From positions 62,001-126,000 of the forward strand of contig MICF01000004.1 of assembly GCA_001829785.1 (NCBI GenBank): 64,000 nucleotides of DNA, given 5' to 3'. Position 1 is the first letter of the stretch; every line of letters starts with the position of its first letter. The translations under genes were made by a program, and so were the position numbers. Below, piece by piece: positions 16,988 through 25,749 of the stretch. The notes under the pieces are model-generated. The model had not been told where the DNA came from. It did no database searches and saw only the letters and a program-made list of their open reading frames with translations. Source of the DNA: Sulfurimonas sp. RIFOXYD12_FULL_33_39 (GTDB lineage: Bacteria; Campylobacterota; Campylobacteria; Campylobacterales; Sulfurimonadaceae).

Positions 16988-18286
16988 ATGAATAATTTTG
17001 AACTAAAAAACAGGGATTTGGATGTTTTATGGCATCCATGTACTCAAATGAAAGACCATGAGAACCTTCCTCTTATACCGATAAAAAAAGCGCACGGAGT
17101 ATATTTAGAAGATTTTGACGGCAATACCTACATAGACGCTATAAGCAGCTGGTGGGTAAATATTTTTGGACATACAAACGCTTATATAAATCAAAAAATT
17201 AAAGAGCAGTTAGATACTTTAGAACATGTAATATTGGCCGGTTTTACGCATGAACAAGTTGTGCGATTATCTGAGAGATTGGTAAAAATATCGCCTATTG
17301 GACTCGAGAAATGTTTTTATGCAGATAACGGTTCAAGTGCCGTTGAAGTAGCGTTAAAAATGAGTTTTCATGCACATAAAAATGACGCCAAGAATAAAAA
17401 TCTTTTTGTGTCGCTTACAAATTCGTATCATGGAGAGACTATCGGTGCACTTAGTGTAGGAGATGTAGAGCTTTATAAAGATACTTATAAACCACTTTTA
17501 ATTCATAGTATTCAAACTCCTGTACCAAAAGATATGAGCTTAGAATCGGCACAAGAAGCGGCGATAAAATTTGAGGAGTTATGTAAAAACAGAGCCGATG
17601 AGATAAGTGCGATAATTTTGGAACCGCTTGTTCAAGGTGCAGGATATATGCACATGTATCACAAAGAGTTTTTAGTTTTAGTCCGACAAATTTGTGATAA
17701 ATACGATATTCACATGATTGCAGATGAAGTTATGGTAGGTTTTGGAAGATGCGGCGAGATGTTTGCATGTCAGAGTGCTGATGTTACACCTGATTTTCTT
17801 GTTCTCTCAAAAGGTTTAACAGGCGGTTATCTCCCGCTTTCTGTTGTACTAACAACTAATGAGATTTATGCTAAGTTTTATTGTGATTACGGTGAATATA
17901 AAGCTTTTCTGCACTCTCACAGCTATACAGGAAATGCGCTTGCTTGTGCAGCTGCAAACGCTACTCTTGATTTATTTGAGCGAGATAATGTCATAGAGAA
18001 AAATAGAGTTATGGCTAAATATATGGGTGAGAGACTTTTAAAGTTTAAAGAGCTTACAAATGTTGCATCCATAAAACAAACCGGAATGATTTGCGCGGTG
18101 GAGTTAAAGGGTTACACGCCGCAAGAAAGAATAGGATTAAAAGTGTATCAGTATGGACTAGATAACGGAGTGCTTCTTAGACCGCTTGGACATGTAGTCT
18201 ATTTTATGCCGCCGTATATTATTACAAAAGATGAGTGCGATAGGATGATAGAGACTGCTTATGAGGCTATAAAGAGACTCTCTTAG
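16988..18286 (+). CDS. bioA: Adenosylmethionine-8-amino-7-oxononanoate aminotransferase
   Basis: 432 residues, class III PLP aminotransferase. The N-terminal W-H-P-C-T-Q motif is characteristic of BioA. The substrate/cofactor region S-S-W-W-V-N is present, and the PLP lysine lies in L-S-K-G-L-T-G-G near residue 277. It converts KAPA to DAPA in biotin synthesis, using S-adenosylmethionine as amino donor. It is followed tail-to-tail by a minus-strand gene with a 4-bp overlap. Confidence 0.95.
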   Translation: MNNFELKNRDLDVLWHPCTQMKDHENLPLIPIKKAHGVYLEDFDGNTYIDAISSWWVNIFGHTNAYINQKIKEQLDTLEHVILAGFTHEQVVRLSERLVKISPIGLEKCFYADNGSSAVEVALKMSFHAHKNDAKNKNLFVSLTNSYHGETIGALSVGDVELYKDTYKPLLIHSIQTPVPKDMSLESAQEAAIKFEELCKNRADEISAIILEPLVQGAGYMHMYHKEFLVLVRQICDKYDIHMIADEVMVGFGRCGEMFACQSADVTPDFLVLSKGLTGGYLPLSVVLTTNEIYAKFYCDYGEYKAFLHSHSYTGNALACAAANATLDLFERDNVIEKNRVMAKYMGERLLKFKELTNVASIKQTGMICAVELKGYTPQERIGLKVYQYGLDNGVLLRPLGHVVYFMPPYIITKDECDRMIETAYEAIKRLS

Positions 18287-18873
18287 TCAAAAGCAGTATC
18301 ATTTTTTGTATTATCAAGAAGAAGCAATCTACAGCTTTTTTCTAAAATAGCAATTTTCTTTGCCATCTCATGTAAATCTCTGTTAAACGTATATACGCCA
18401 TAACCTTTTATAACCATAATATCCGTTCTTTTACTTTGAAAGTAGTAGGCTATTTCACTGCTTGCTCTCTCATACCAGTCGTCAAAATGTTTAGGGTCCA
18501 CTATCTCGATGGAGCCTATCTCTTTATAGCCGAAATAGTCTTTTGGTGCAATAATATTGTGATCAAGTGAATAAGCCGTCGTAAAAGGCGGCATACTAAA
18601 ACAGATAAACTTAGCATCCGATATTTGAGAGTATATACTGTGATGAATATTTGCATCTATACTTGCTTGAGTCCATCTGTAATCTTTTTTAAAATATAGC
18701 TCTATAAGATTATTCTCATCAATTGAGTCGAAGATTGCCTCTTTCGTATTTATAACAAATCTATTAGATTCTGTTTTAGCCGATATTGAGCCGTGATATA
18801 TGCCAAAAAAATCTTTTCTAAACATCGATAGCGCAAGCGCTGAGAGTTTGTTTTTAAGATTATCTTTGTTCAT
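18283..18873 (-). CDS. Class II aldolase/adducin-family protein
   Basis: 196 residues matching the fold of class II aldolases and epimerases: an N-terminal S-x-R-x-x-x-x-x-Y-H-G-S-I-S segment, a helix with I-H-H-S-I-Y (metal-ligand region), and a late I-K-G-Y-G-V-Y strand. The expected metal histidines are only partly evident, so it may be non-catalytic or act on an unusual substrate. It lies 12 bp downstream of dnaJ and is probably cotranscribed with it. Confidence 0.65.
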   Translation of the reverse strand: MNKDNLKNKLSALALSMFRKDFFGIYHGSISAKTESNRFVINTKEAIFDSIDENNLIELYFKKDYRWTQASIDANIHHSIYSQISDAKFICFSMPPFTTAYSLDHNIIAPKDYFGYKEIGSIEIVDPKHFDDWYERASSEIAYYFQSKRTDIMVIKGYGVYTFNRDLHEMAKKIAILEKSCRLLLLDNTKNDTAFD

Positions 18874-18885
18874 TATACTAGACCT

Positions 18886-20007
18886 CTATTTAAACCAATT
18901 TTTCATCTTCTCTATAGCAGAATCCAAAACACTTTCATGAGGTTTTGACTCTATACCGAAAGATTCTTGAAGCTTAGCTATAAGTTCATACTGCTCGTCA
19001 TTTAGTTTTTTAGGATATGTAATATTTATCTGTGCAATTAAATTTCCTTTACCATGACCGTGAACATCATCAACTCCTTCACCTCTGAATGTAAAGTGCT
19101 GTTTATCTTTTGTACCTATATCAAGTTTCAATTCTAGCTCACCGGTTAATGAAGGTATTGTAAGAGTGTCTCCTGCTACAGCTTGAGTGAAAAATACAGG
19201 AATAGCGATATAGACATCATTTCCTTCTCTTTGAAAGTGCTTATCCGGTTTTACGCTAAAAGTTACATACAAATCACCTCTTGTACCGCGTTTGCCGATG
19301 TTTCCTTTTCCTGAAACTCTAAGACGATTACCGTGATCGATTCCTTTTGGAATTTTAATGCTTACGCTTCCTTTTTCTTCATGATAACCTCTGCCGTCAC
19401 AGCTGTCACAATGAGCTGAGGGTGCAGAACCTGTTCCTGCACAAACCGGACAAGTTTGAGAAAAAGTCATAAATCCCTGTTTCATAAAAACCTGACCTTG
19501 ACCCCTGCATTGATGACATGTAGATAGTTTTCCATCTTTTGCACCAGTGCCTTTGCAACTTTTACAAGAGTTTTTGAACTTGAATTCTATCTCTTTTTCG
19601 CATCCAAAAACAGCTTCGTTGAAACTGATGTTCATATCAACATTCATATCAAGAGGATATTTTTCCATGTCAGTCGGGTTTTGACGACGACGAGAACCCC
19701 CTCCAAAGCCACTAAACATCTCTTCAAACATTGAACCCAAATCATCAAATCCACCTGATGAACGACCGCGTCCACCCATTCCTGAAAGACCTTCTTTGCC
19801 ATATCTATCGTAAATACTTCTTTGTTTATCGTCACTCAAACACTGATAAGCTTCATTACACAGTTTAAATTTATGTTCTGCTTCGTTATCATTCGGATTT
19901 TTATCAGGGTGATAAGTCTTAGCCATTTTTCTGTATGCTTTTTTAATTGTAGTTTGGTCTGCATCCCTTGAGACTTCTAATATTTCGTAATAGCTTAAAT
20001 CTTGCAT
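18886..20007 (-). CDS. dnaJ: Chaperone protein DnaJ
   Basis: 373 residues: J domain with H-P-D near residues 33-35, a Gly/Phe-rich linker, four C-x2-C-x-G-x-G zinc-finger repeats (about 135-210), then the C-terminal peptide-binding domains. It is the co-chaperone of DnaK. It is transcribed away from mltA, with a 76-bp divergent spacer. Confidence 0.97.
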   Translation of the reverse strand: MQDLSYYEILEVSRDADQTTIKKAYRKMAKTYHPDKNPNDNEAEHKFKLCNEAYQCLSDDKQRSIYDRYGKEGLSGMGGRGRSSGGFDDLGSMFEEMFSGFGGGSRRRQNPTDMEKYPLDMNVDMNISFNEAVFGCEKEIEFKFKNSCKSCKGTGAKDGKLSTCHQCRGQGQVFMKQGFMTFSQTCPVCAGTGSAPSAHCDSCDGRGYHEEKGSVSIKIPKGIDHGNRLRVSGKGNIGKRGTRGDLYVTFSVKPDKHFQREGNDVYIAIPVFFTQAVAGDTLTIPSLTGELELKLDIGTKDKQHFTFRGEGVDDVHGHGKGNLIAQINITYPKKLNDEQYELIAKLQESFGIESKPHESVLDSAIEKMKNWFK

Positions 20008-20070
20008 ATTATTTTAATATCCTATACATTTAAAATTTTTGCAATTATAGCGTTTTAAATTTAATCTATG

Positions 20071-20076
20071 TATAAT
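20071..20076 (+). promoter_or_regulatory. -10 element abutting the mltA start codon
   Basis: A perfect TATAAT ends 7 nt before the ATG of mltA at 20084. A start 6-8 nt downstream of the -10 would fall on or next to the ATG, so the transcript would be leaderless. No Shine-Dalgarno sequence is present in front of the ATG. Confidence 0.5.
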
Positions 20077-20083
20077 CCCGTTT

Positions 20084-21175
20084 ATGAAACATAATATACT
20101 ATTTTTAACTACTATACTCTTTTTTATCGGTTGTTCAAAACAGCCCGTTGTAACCTTTACCGATATGCCTAAAACCCAACTTATTAAAAGCAGTTTTGAA
20201 GAGTTGCCTAATTGGGAAGATGAGGATTATTTTAAAGCTTTAGGCTCTTTTGTTAATAGCTGCAAAACAGGCAAAACAAAAGATATCTATAAAGATTTAT
20301 GTAATCAAGCGGCTAATGCGGCAGAACCGAGAGAGTTTTTAACAAGCAAATTTACGCCGTACAGAATTAAAACTTTTGAAGATGTTCAAGAGGGATTGCT
20401 AACCGGTTATTATGAGCCTGAATTGAAAGGTTCTTTAGAAAAAAAAGAGCCTTACATATACCCGATATATAAAACTCCAAAAGATATGCTTATTGTGGAT
20501 TTAAGCGAGCAGTATCCAGAACTTAAAAACTACAGATTAAGAGGCAAAATAGAGGGAAACAAAGTAGTTCCTTATTATGCCAGAGAAGATGTAAATTCAA
20601 AAACACTTGATGCAGACGTAATCTGTTATACAGATTCAAAGATAGACCTTTTCTTTTTGGAAGTTCAAGGTTCCGGCAGAGTAACACTTGAAAATGGAGA
20701 GACTATATTTATCGGTTATGACAATCAAAACGGATATAAATATAACTCAATCGGAAAATATTTGGTTAATATAAATGAAATAGCGCTAGAGGATATATCT
20801 CTTCAGAGCATAAAGGCATGGCTGGAAGCAAACCCGTCTAGAGTAGATGAAGTACTGAATTTTAATAAATCTATGGTTTTTTTTAGACAAAAAACTAAAG
20901 CGGCAAGCGGATCTTTAGGAGTAGTTCTTACTCCTATACGTTCGGTTGCAGTAGATAGAAGATACATTCCACTAGGAAGTATGCTCTATCTAAGCGCTGA
21001 CACAAAAGATAGCACTCTAAATCATATAGCAATTGCTCAAGATACAGGAGGTGCCATAAAAGGGTGTTTAAGGGCAGATATGTTTTGCGGTTATGGGGAA
21101 GAAGCTAAAGAGCTGGCAGGAAAATTAAAAGCACCTCTAAAACTATGGATACTGCTTCCAAAAGATAAATCTTGA
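20084..21175 (+). CDS. mltA: Membrane-bound lytic murein transglycosylase A
   Basis: 363 residues: lipoprotein signal with Cys17 (I-G-C-S), MltA barrel domain (G-Y-Y-E-P motif near residue 110), and a C-terminal 3D domain with the catalytic-region motif A-Q-D-T-G-G-A-I-K-G. It cleaves peptidoglycan to 1,6-anhydro products at the outer membrane. The lipobox fixes the start at 20084. A TATAAT directly before the ATG suggests a leaderless message. Confidence 0.93.
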   Translation: MKHNILFLTTILFFIGCSKQPVVTFTDMPKTQLIKSSFEELPNWEDEDYFKALGSFVNSCKTGKTKDIYKDLCNQAANAAEPREFLTSKFTPYRIKTFEDVQEGLLTGYYEPELKGSLEKKEPYIYPIYKTPKDMLIVDLSEQYPELKNYRLRGKIEGNKVVPYYAREDVNSKTLDADVICYTDSKIDLFFLEVQGSGRVTLENGETIFIGYDNQNGYKYNSIGKYLVNINEIALEDISLQSIKAWLEANPSRVDEVLNFNKSMVFFRQKTKAASGSLGVVLTPIRSVAVDRRYIPLGSMLYLSADTKDSTLNHIAIAQDTGGAIKGCLRADMFCGYGEEAKELAGKLKAPLKLWILLPKDKS

Positions 21176-21199
21176 TAATTATTTTACTAAGGCTATAAA

Positions 21200-21769
21200 G
21201 TGAGAGGTTCGTTAGATAAATTTAACAAATTGGTAGATGCATTACAAGAACTTCCTACAATAGGAAAAAAATCCGCTACCAGATTAGCCTATTACATGTT
21301 AATTAAAAATAGTTTTGTAGGTATGAAAATTTCTCATGCAATTGAAGAAGCTTTGGGATTTTTAAGACAGTGCAGTTCTTGCGGCGGAATGAGTGAAGAT
21401 GATTTATGTTTCATCTGTTGCGACGAGAGCAGAGACAAAACGCTTCTTTGTATAGTAGAAAATCCAAAAGATATACTTCTTTTGGAGGAGAATGCTCTTT
21501 TTGATGGCAGATATTTTGTATTAGAGTCTTTAGAAGAGTTTAATTTTTCCAATCTGCAAAAGCTAGTAGGCTCCGGTGTAAAAGAGATAGTTTTTGCTCT
21601 TACGCCTTCTATCGCCAATGATGCTGTAATGTTATATATTGAAGATAAATTAAGTAATTTTGATATAAACTTCTCAAAAATAGCTCAAGGTGTTCCAACC
21701 GGTGTAAGTTTAGAAAATATAGATTTATTGTCTTTAACAAGAGCATTAACAGATAGAGTAAAGGTATAA
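21200..21769 (+). CDS. recR: Recombination protein RecR
   Basis: 189 residues from a GTG start: helix-hairpin-helix (L-P-T-I-G-K-K-S-A), a Cys4 zinc finger (C-x2-C ... C-x2-C, about residues 56-70), and a Toprim domain (V-E-N-P-K-D). It acts with RecO in loading RecA at gaps. It lies between mltA and mlaA with short gaps and is probably part of the same transcript. Confidence 0.95.
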   Translation: MRGSLDKFNKLVDALQELPTIGKKSATRLAYYMLIKNSFVGMKISHAIEEALGFLRQCSSCGGMSEDDLCFICCDESRDKTLLCIVENPKDILLLEENALFDGRYFVLESLEEFNFSNLQKLVGSGVKEIVFALTPSIANDAVMLYIEDKLSNFDINFSKIAQGVPTGVSLENIDLLSLTRALTDRVKV

Positions 21770-21771
21770 AT

Positions 21772-22560
21772 TTGAGATTTGTTTATTTGGTTTTGCTTCT
21801 GTTGAATATATTCGCTTTTAGCGGTTGTAGCCTAAATAGTATTCAAACTAAAATCGCTGTAGTTTTTGATGATAATAAAGATGATACGTCAAAGAGTGAG
21901 CTTGATGAATTTGCGGATGAATTTGCAACTGAAGAAGTTTATGACCCATTTAGCGGATATAACAGATTTATGACAAGTTTTAATGATGATCTTTATGAGT
22001 ACATTTTAAAACCTATCTCAAAAGGCTACAAGTCCGTATTACATGAAGAGATACGAGAGAGTATAAGAAATTTTTTTCATAACCTCTATTTCCCTATGCG
22101 CGTTGTTAACAACGTTTTTCAGGGAAAATTTCACTATGCATCTTTAGAGAGCGGGAGATTTATAATAAACAGCACAATAGGAATATTAGGATTGTTTGAT
22201 CCTGCAAGAACTGAATTCGGTATTCTTCCACATGAAGAGGACTTTGGTCAAACATTGGGATTTTACGGTGTAAAAAGCGGTCCGCACATCGTTTTACCAA
22301 TTTTTGGACCATCAAATTTAAGAGATGCTCTTAGTTTATATCCTGATTCATTCTTGAGTCCTATAAGTTATAGCGATAGAGATTACTGGGCTTTAACGGA
22401 AGATTTAGAGTGGTATTTAACTTTAAGATTATTGGAAAATATAAACTATATCTCTCTTGATATAGATAAGTATGATAAAATAAAAAGGGATGCAGTTGAT
22501 TTGTATCCATATTTGAGAAATATATATGAACAACACAGAAATAAAAAAATCAGGGAGTAG
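21772..22560 (+). CDS. mlaA: MlaA (VacJ) lipoprotein
   Basis: 262 residues from a TTG start with AAAGG 7 nt upstream. Lipobox F-S-G-C-S near residue 19; family motifs D-P-F-x-x-Y-N-R, the N-x-x-x-x-P-M-R-V-V-N-N segment and F-G-Q-T-L-G. MlaA removes mislocalised phospholipids from the outer leaflet of the outer membrane together with a porin. It is directly followed by mlaC and an RND transporter, with no mlaFEDB in view. Confidence 0.93.
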   Translation: MRFVYLVLLLLNIFAFSGCSLNSIQTKIAVVFDDNKDDTSKSELDEFADEFATEEVYDPFSGYNRFMTSFNDDLYEYILKPISKGYKSVLHEEIRESIRNFFHNLYFPMRVVNNVFQGKFHYASLESGRFIINSTIGILGLFDPARTEFGILPHEEDFGQTLGFYGVKSGPHIVLPIFGPSNLRDALSLYPDSFLSPISYSDRDYWALTEDLEWYLTLRLLENINYISLDIDKYDKIKRDAVDLYPYLRNIYEQHRNKKIRE

Positions 22561-22562
22561 AG

Positions 22563-23165
22563 ATGAAAAATATATATAGAAAAATATTAGCACTATTTGT
22601 TGTTTTATTATTTGAACAAAATCTAGTTGCCAGTGAACAAATAGAATTAAAAGAGCATTTTTTAAATAAGATTAATGAAGTTATTTTAATTGTTGAAGAT
22701 AAAAAATTATCTAAAAATGATAGAAACAGCAATATTATCAAATCTCTAACGCCTATGTTTGATTTTGAACTTATGGCAAAACTTAGCTTAGGAAATATAT
22801 GGAAACAACTTACGCCCGAGCAAGGAGAAAAATTTGTTGAGCTTTACGTAGAGCGAATGAAACAGTCGTATTCGGCAAAAATTGATGCTTATAAAGATGA
22901 AAAAGTTGAAGTAAAACAGATAGAACAGCCTCAAGAAAATAGGATAGCACTAATAACGGATTTGGTCAGCAAAGAGCAGAAACTAGAAATAGTGTATAAA
23001 TATTATATGCCAAAAGATAAAGTAAGAAATAAAGATAAATGGTTAATTTATGATGTAGAAATTTTGGGAGTTAGTATTTTAAAAACCGACAAAGCTCAGT
23101 TTAAAGAATTTTTACAAACAAAAAGCATATCTGAATTAATGGATGCTTTAGCAAAACAGTCGTAA
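22563..23165 (+). CDS. mlaC: MlaC (Ttg2D)-family periplasmic phospholipid carrier
   Basis: 200 residues with a signal peptide (about 1-23). The Tol_Tol_Ttg2 pattern is visible: F-D-F-E-L-M-A-K-L-S-L-G, W-K-Q-L-T-P-E-Q, then D-K-W-L-I-Y-D-V-E-I-L-G-V-S. MlaC shuttles phospholipid across the periplasm. Here its likely inner-membrane partner is the RND protein encoded 6 bp downstream. Confidence 0.9.
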   Translation: MKNIYRKILALFVVLLFEQNLVASEQIELKEHFLNKINEVILIVEDKKLSKNDRNSNIIKSLTPMFDFELMAKLSLGNIWKQLTPEQGEKFVELYVERMKQSYSAKIDAYKDEKVEVKQIEQPQENRIALITDLVSKEQKLEIVYKYYMPKDKVRNKDKWLIYDVEILGVSILKTDKAQFKEFLQTKSISELMDALAKQS

Positions 23166-23171
23166 AAATTT

Positions 23172-25658
23172 ATGCTAAAAAATATATATCAAAACTTTTT
23201 TTTAAAATATCCAAAAATTATTTTATCTGCGATAGCTGTTTTTATAGTCATAACGGCTCTCTTCTCGTTAAAACTTGAGATAGATGCAAGCGCGGAGACA
23301 CTGCTTCTTGAAGATGATAAAGATTTAGAATATACAAGAGATGTTTTAAAACGCTTTGAAGCACCTAATTTTCTTGTTGTAACTTACACCATAGAAGATG
23401 ACCTTTTAAGTGAAGAGAATATTAAAAATATTAAAACATTAAATTCACAAATAAAAGATTTAGAGATAGTTGAATCAATTAACTCTATAGTAAATGTTCC
23501 GCTTTTACAATCTCCGCCAAAACCAGTTAAAGAGTTGTTAAAAGATATACCTACGCTTGAATCGCCAAATATTGATAAAAATTTGGTAAAGCATGAGTTT
23601 TTAAACAGCGCTATATATAAGCAAAATTTAGTCAGTGATGATTTTAAGACAACTGCGCTTATGGTAAATCTTAAAAGAGATGAGAAATATTTTAGTTTAA
23701 TAAATAGTAGAGACAGTTATTTAAAATTAAAAAAACAAAGAGCATTAAATAAAGATGAAATAGTTAAATATAAAAATATCTCACTTGAATTAAAAACTTA
23801 TAGAGATATTTTAAGAAAAAAAAATCACTTTACGATAGTTAAAATAAGAGAGATATTAGATACTTTTAAATCAAAACACGAAAAAGTGACTCTTCATTTA
23901 GGCGGAGTTGAGATGATTGCCGATGATATGGTAGAGTTTGTCAAGTATGATTTGGAAACTTTTGGATTTCTAATCATAGGATTGCTAGTAGCTATTTTGT
24001 ATATACTATTAAAAGAGATTAAATGGGTTGTAATAGCACTCTTTATATGTACTATATCTCTTATTATAACAAGTGGTTTTTTGGGACTTTTTGGCTGGGA
24101 AATTACGGTAGTATCTTCAAATTTTATCTCTCTTCAACTTATTATGAACATGTCTTTGGTCGTTCATTTGATTGTCAGATACAAAGAGCTTCATGAAGCA
24201 AATCCAAATGAATCACAAAACACTTTAGCGCTAAATACGGTTACGTCCATGGCAAAACCCTCTTTTTTTGTGGTTATTACAACTATAGCAGGATTTAGCT
24301 CTTTAGTTTTTAGCAATATTTTACCCGTAATAAACTTCGGGTGGATGATGAGCCTTGGGATAATAATATCTCTTCTTATGACTTTTATTCTATTTCCGAT
24401 AATTTTAATCCTTTTCAAGAAAAAAGAGAGTCAAAGTGTTGAAAAAAAATGTACGCCTTTTACTTCCAAAGTAGCACATGTAGCACACAATTATAAAAAA
24501 ACAATTATAGCTTCGACTGTTATGGTTTTGCTATTTTCTGCATCCGGAGCAACTAAACTCAGAGTTGAAAATAGTTTTATAGATTATTTTAAACAAGATA
24601 CGCAGATATATCAAGGAATGGCTTTAATAGACCAAAAACTAGGCGGTACGACACCTCTTGATATTATTTTAAAATTTAAAGAAAACAGCGATGAGATTAA
24701 AGAAGCAAATATTGTTCAAGCACAAAAAGATAAAGAGTTAGACTCTTTTGAAACAGAATTTGAGGAAAAAGAGGGCGATAGGGAACAGTACTGGTTTACC
24801 CAAAATAAAATGAGAAAGATAAAAGAGGTTCATGATTACCTTGATTCAATTGACTCTGTAGGAAAAGTTCTCTCACTCGCTACAACCGGGGAAATTTTAA
24901 AAGTTTTAAACGGTGGGAAAGAGGCTGATGGCTTAACTTTGGCTCTTATGTATAAAGAGCTTCCACAGGAGTACAAAAACATAATTATATCACCCTACGT
25001 AGATGTAAAAAATAATGAAGCCCGAATAAGCATGAGAATAATAGACTCTATGCCTAATCTTAAAAGAGATGAATTAATTAAAAAGATAGATGCAGATATT
25101 AACAAGATGCTAAATAAAGATTATGAAGAGTATAAGATGGCAAATCTATTAGTCATGTACAATAATATGCTTCAATCTCTTTTTAACTCTCAAATTAAAA
25201 CTATAGGTATAGTTGTTCTTATACTTTTCTTTATGTTTTTAGCTCTTTTTAGAAGCTTAAAAATAGCAGTAATAGCGATGATTGCGAATATTGTTCCGGT
25301 TAGTATGATTTTTGGATTTATGGGGTGGATGAATATTCCTTTGGATATGATGACGATAACGATAGCAGCCATTAGCATAGGAATAGCAGTTGATGACACT
25401 ATACACTATATTTACAGATACTCTTTGTTGTATAGAGAGTCAAATGAAGCAGAAGCATCTATGTTCAAAGCTCATGCGAGCATTGGAACGGCTATGTTTT
25501 ATACATCTACGATTATTATGGTTGGGTTTTGTATCTTAATACTCTCTAATTTTCTACCGACTATATATTTTGGATTATTGACAATGATTACTATGTTTAT
25601 GGCAATAGTTGCAGATCTTTTACTATTGCCGGTTTTACTATTGATTTTTGGAATTTGA
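23172..25658 (+). CDS. RND/MMPL-family exporter linked to mlaAC
   Basis: 828 residues with the duplicated RND layout: TM1 about 14-30, periplasmic loop, a bundle of five TMs about 255-415, a second single TM near 440, a second periplasmic loop, and a final TM bundle after about 670. The D-D-T-I-H-Y-I-Y-R motif in the last bundle is typical of this class. It resembles HpnN-like lipid transporters rather than drug pumps. The gene order mlaA-mlaC-RND suggests energised lipid transport between the membranes. Confidence 0.85.
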   Translation: MLKNIYQNFFLKYPKIILSAIAVFIVITALFSLKLEIDASAETLLLEDDKDLEYTRDVLKRFEAPNFLVVTYTIEDDLLSEENIKNIKTLNSQIKDLEIVESINSIVNVPLLQSPPKPVKELLKDIPTLESPNIDKNLVKHEFLNSAIYKQNLVSDDFKTTALMVNLKRDEKYFSLINSRDSYLKLKKQRALNKDEIVKYKNISLELKTYRDILRKKNHFTIVKIREILDTFKSKHEKVTLHLGGVEMIADDMVEFVKYDLETFGFLIIGLLVAILYILLKEIKWVVIALFICTISLIITSGFLGLFGWEITVVSSNFISLQLIMNMSLVVHLIVRYKELHEANPNESQNTLALNTVTSMAKPSFFVVITTIAGFSSLVFSNILPVINFGWMMSLGIIISLLMTFILFPIILILFKKKESQSVEKKCTPFTSKVAHVAHNYKKTIIASTVMVLLFSASGATKLRVENSFIDYFKQDTQIYQGMALIDQKLGGTTPLDIILKFKENSDEIKEANIVQAQKDKELDSFETEFEEKEGDREQYWFTQNKMRKIKEVHDYLDSIDSVGKVLSLATTGEILKVLNGGKEADGLTLALMYKELPQEYKNIIISPYVDVKNNEARISMRIIDSMPNLKRDELIKKIDADINKMLNKDYEEYKMANLLVMYNNMLQSLFNSQIKTIGIVVLILFFMFLALFRSLKIAVIAMIANIVPVSMIFGFMGWMNIPLDMMTITIAAISIGIAVDDTIHYIYRYSLLYRESNEAEASMFKAHASIGTAMFYTSTIIMVGFCILILSNFLPTIYFGLLTMITMFMAIVADLLLLPVLLLIFGI

Positions 25659-25749
25659 TTTAATTATAAAATTGCTATATATATCTTTTATTAAGCAACA
25701 TTTTTTGAAATTTTAATATACAATACGTTTTTATTTACTGGGGAAATCA

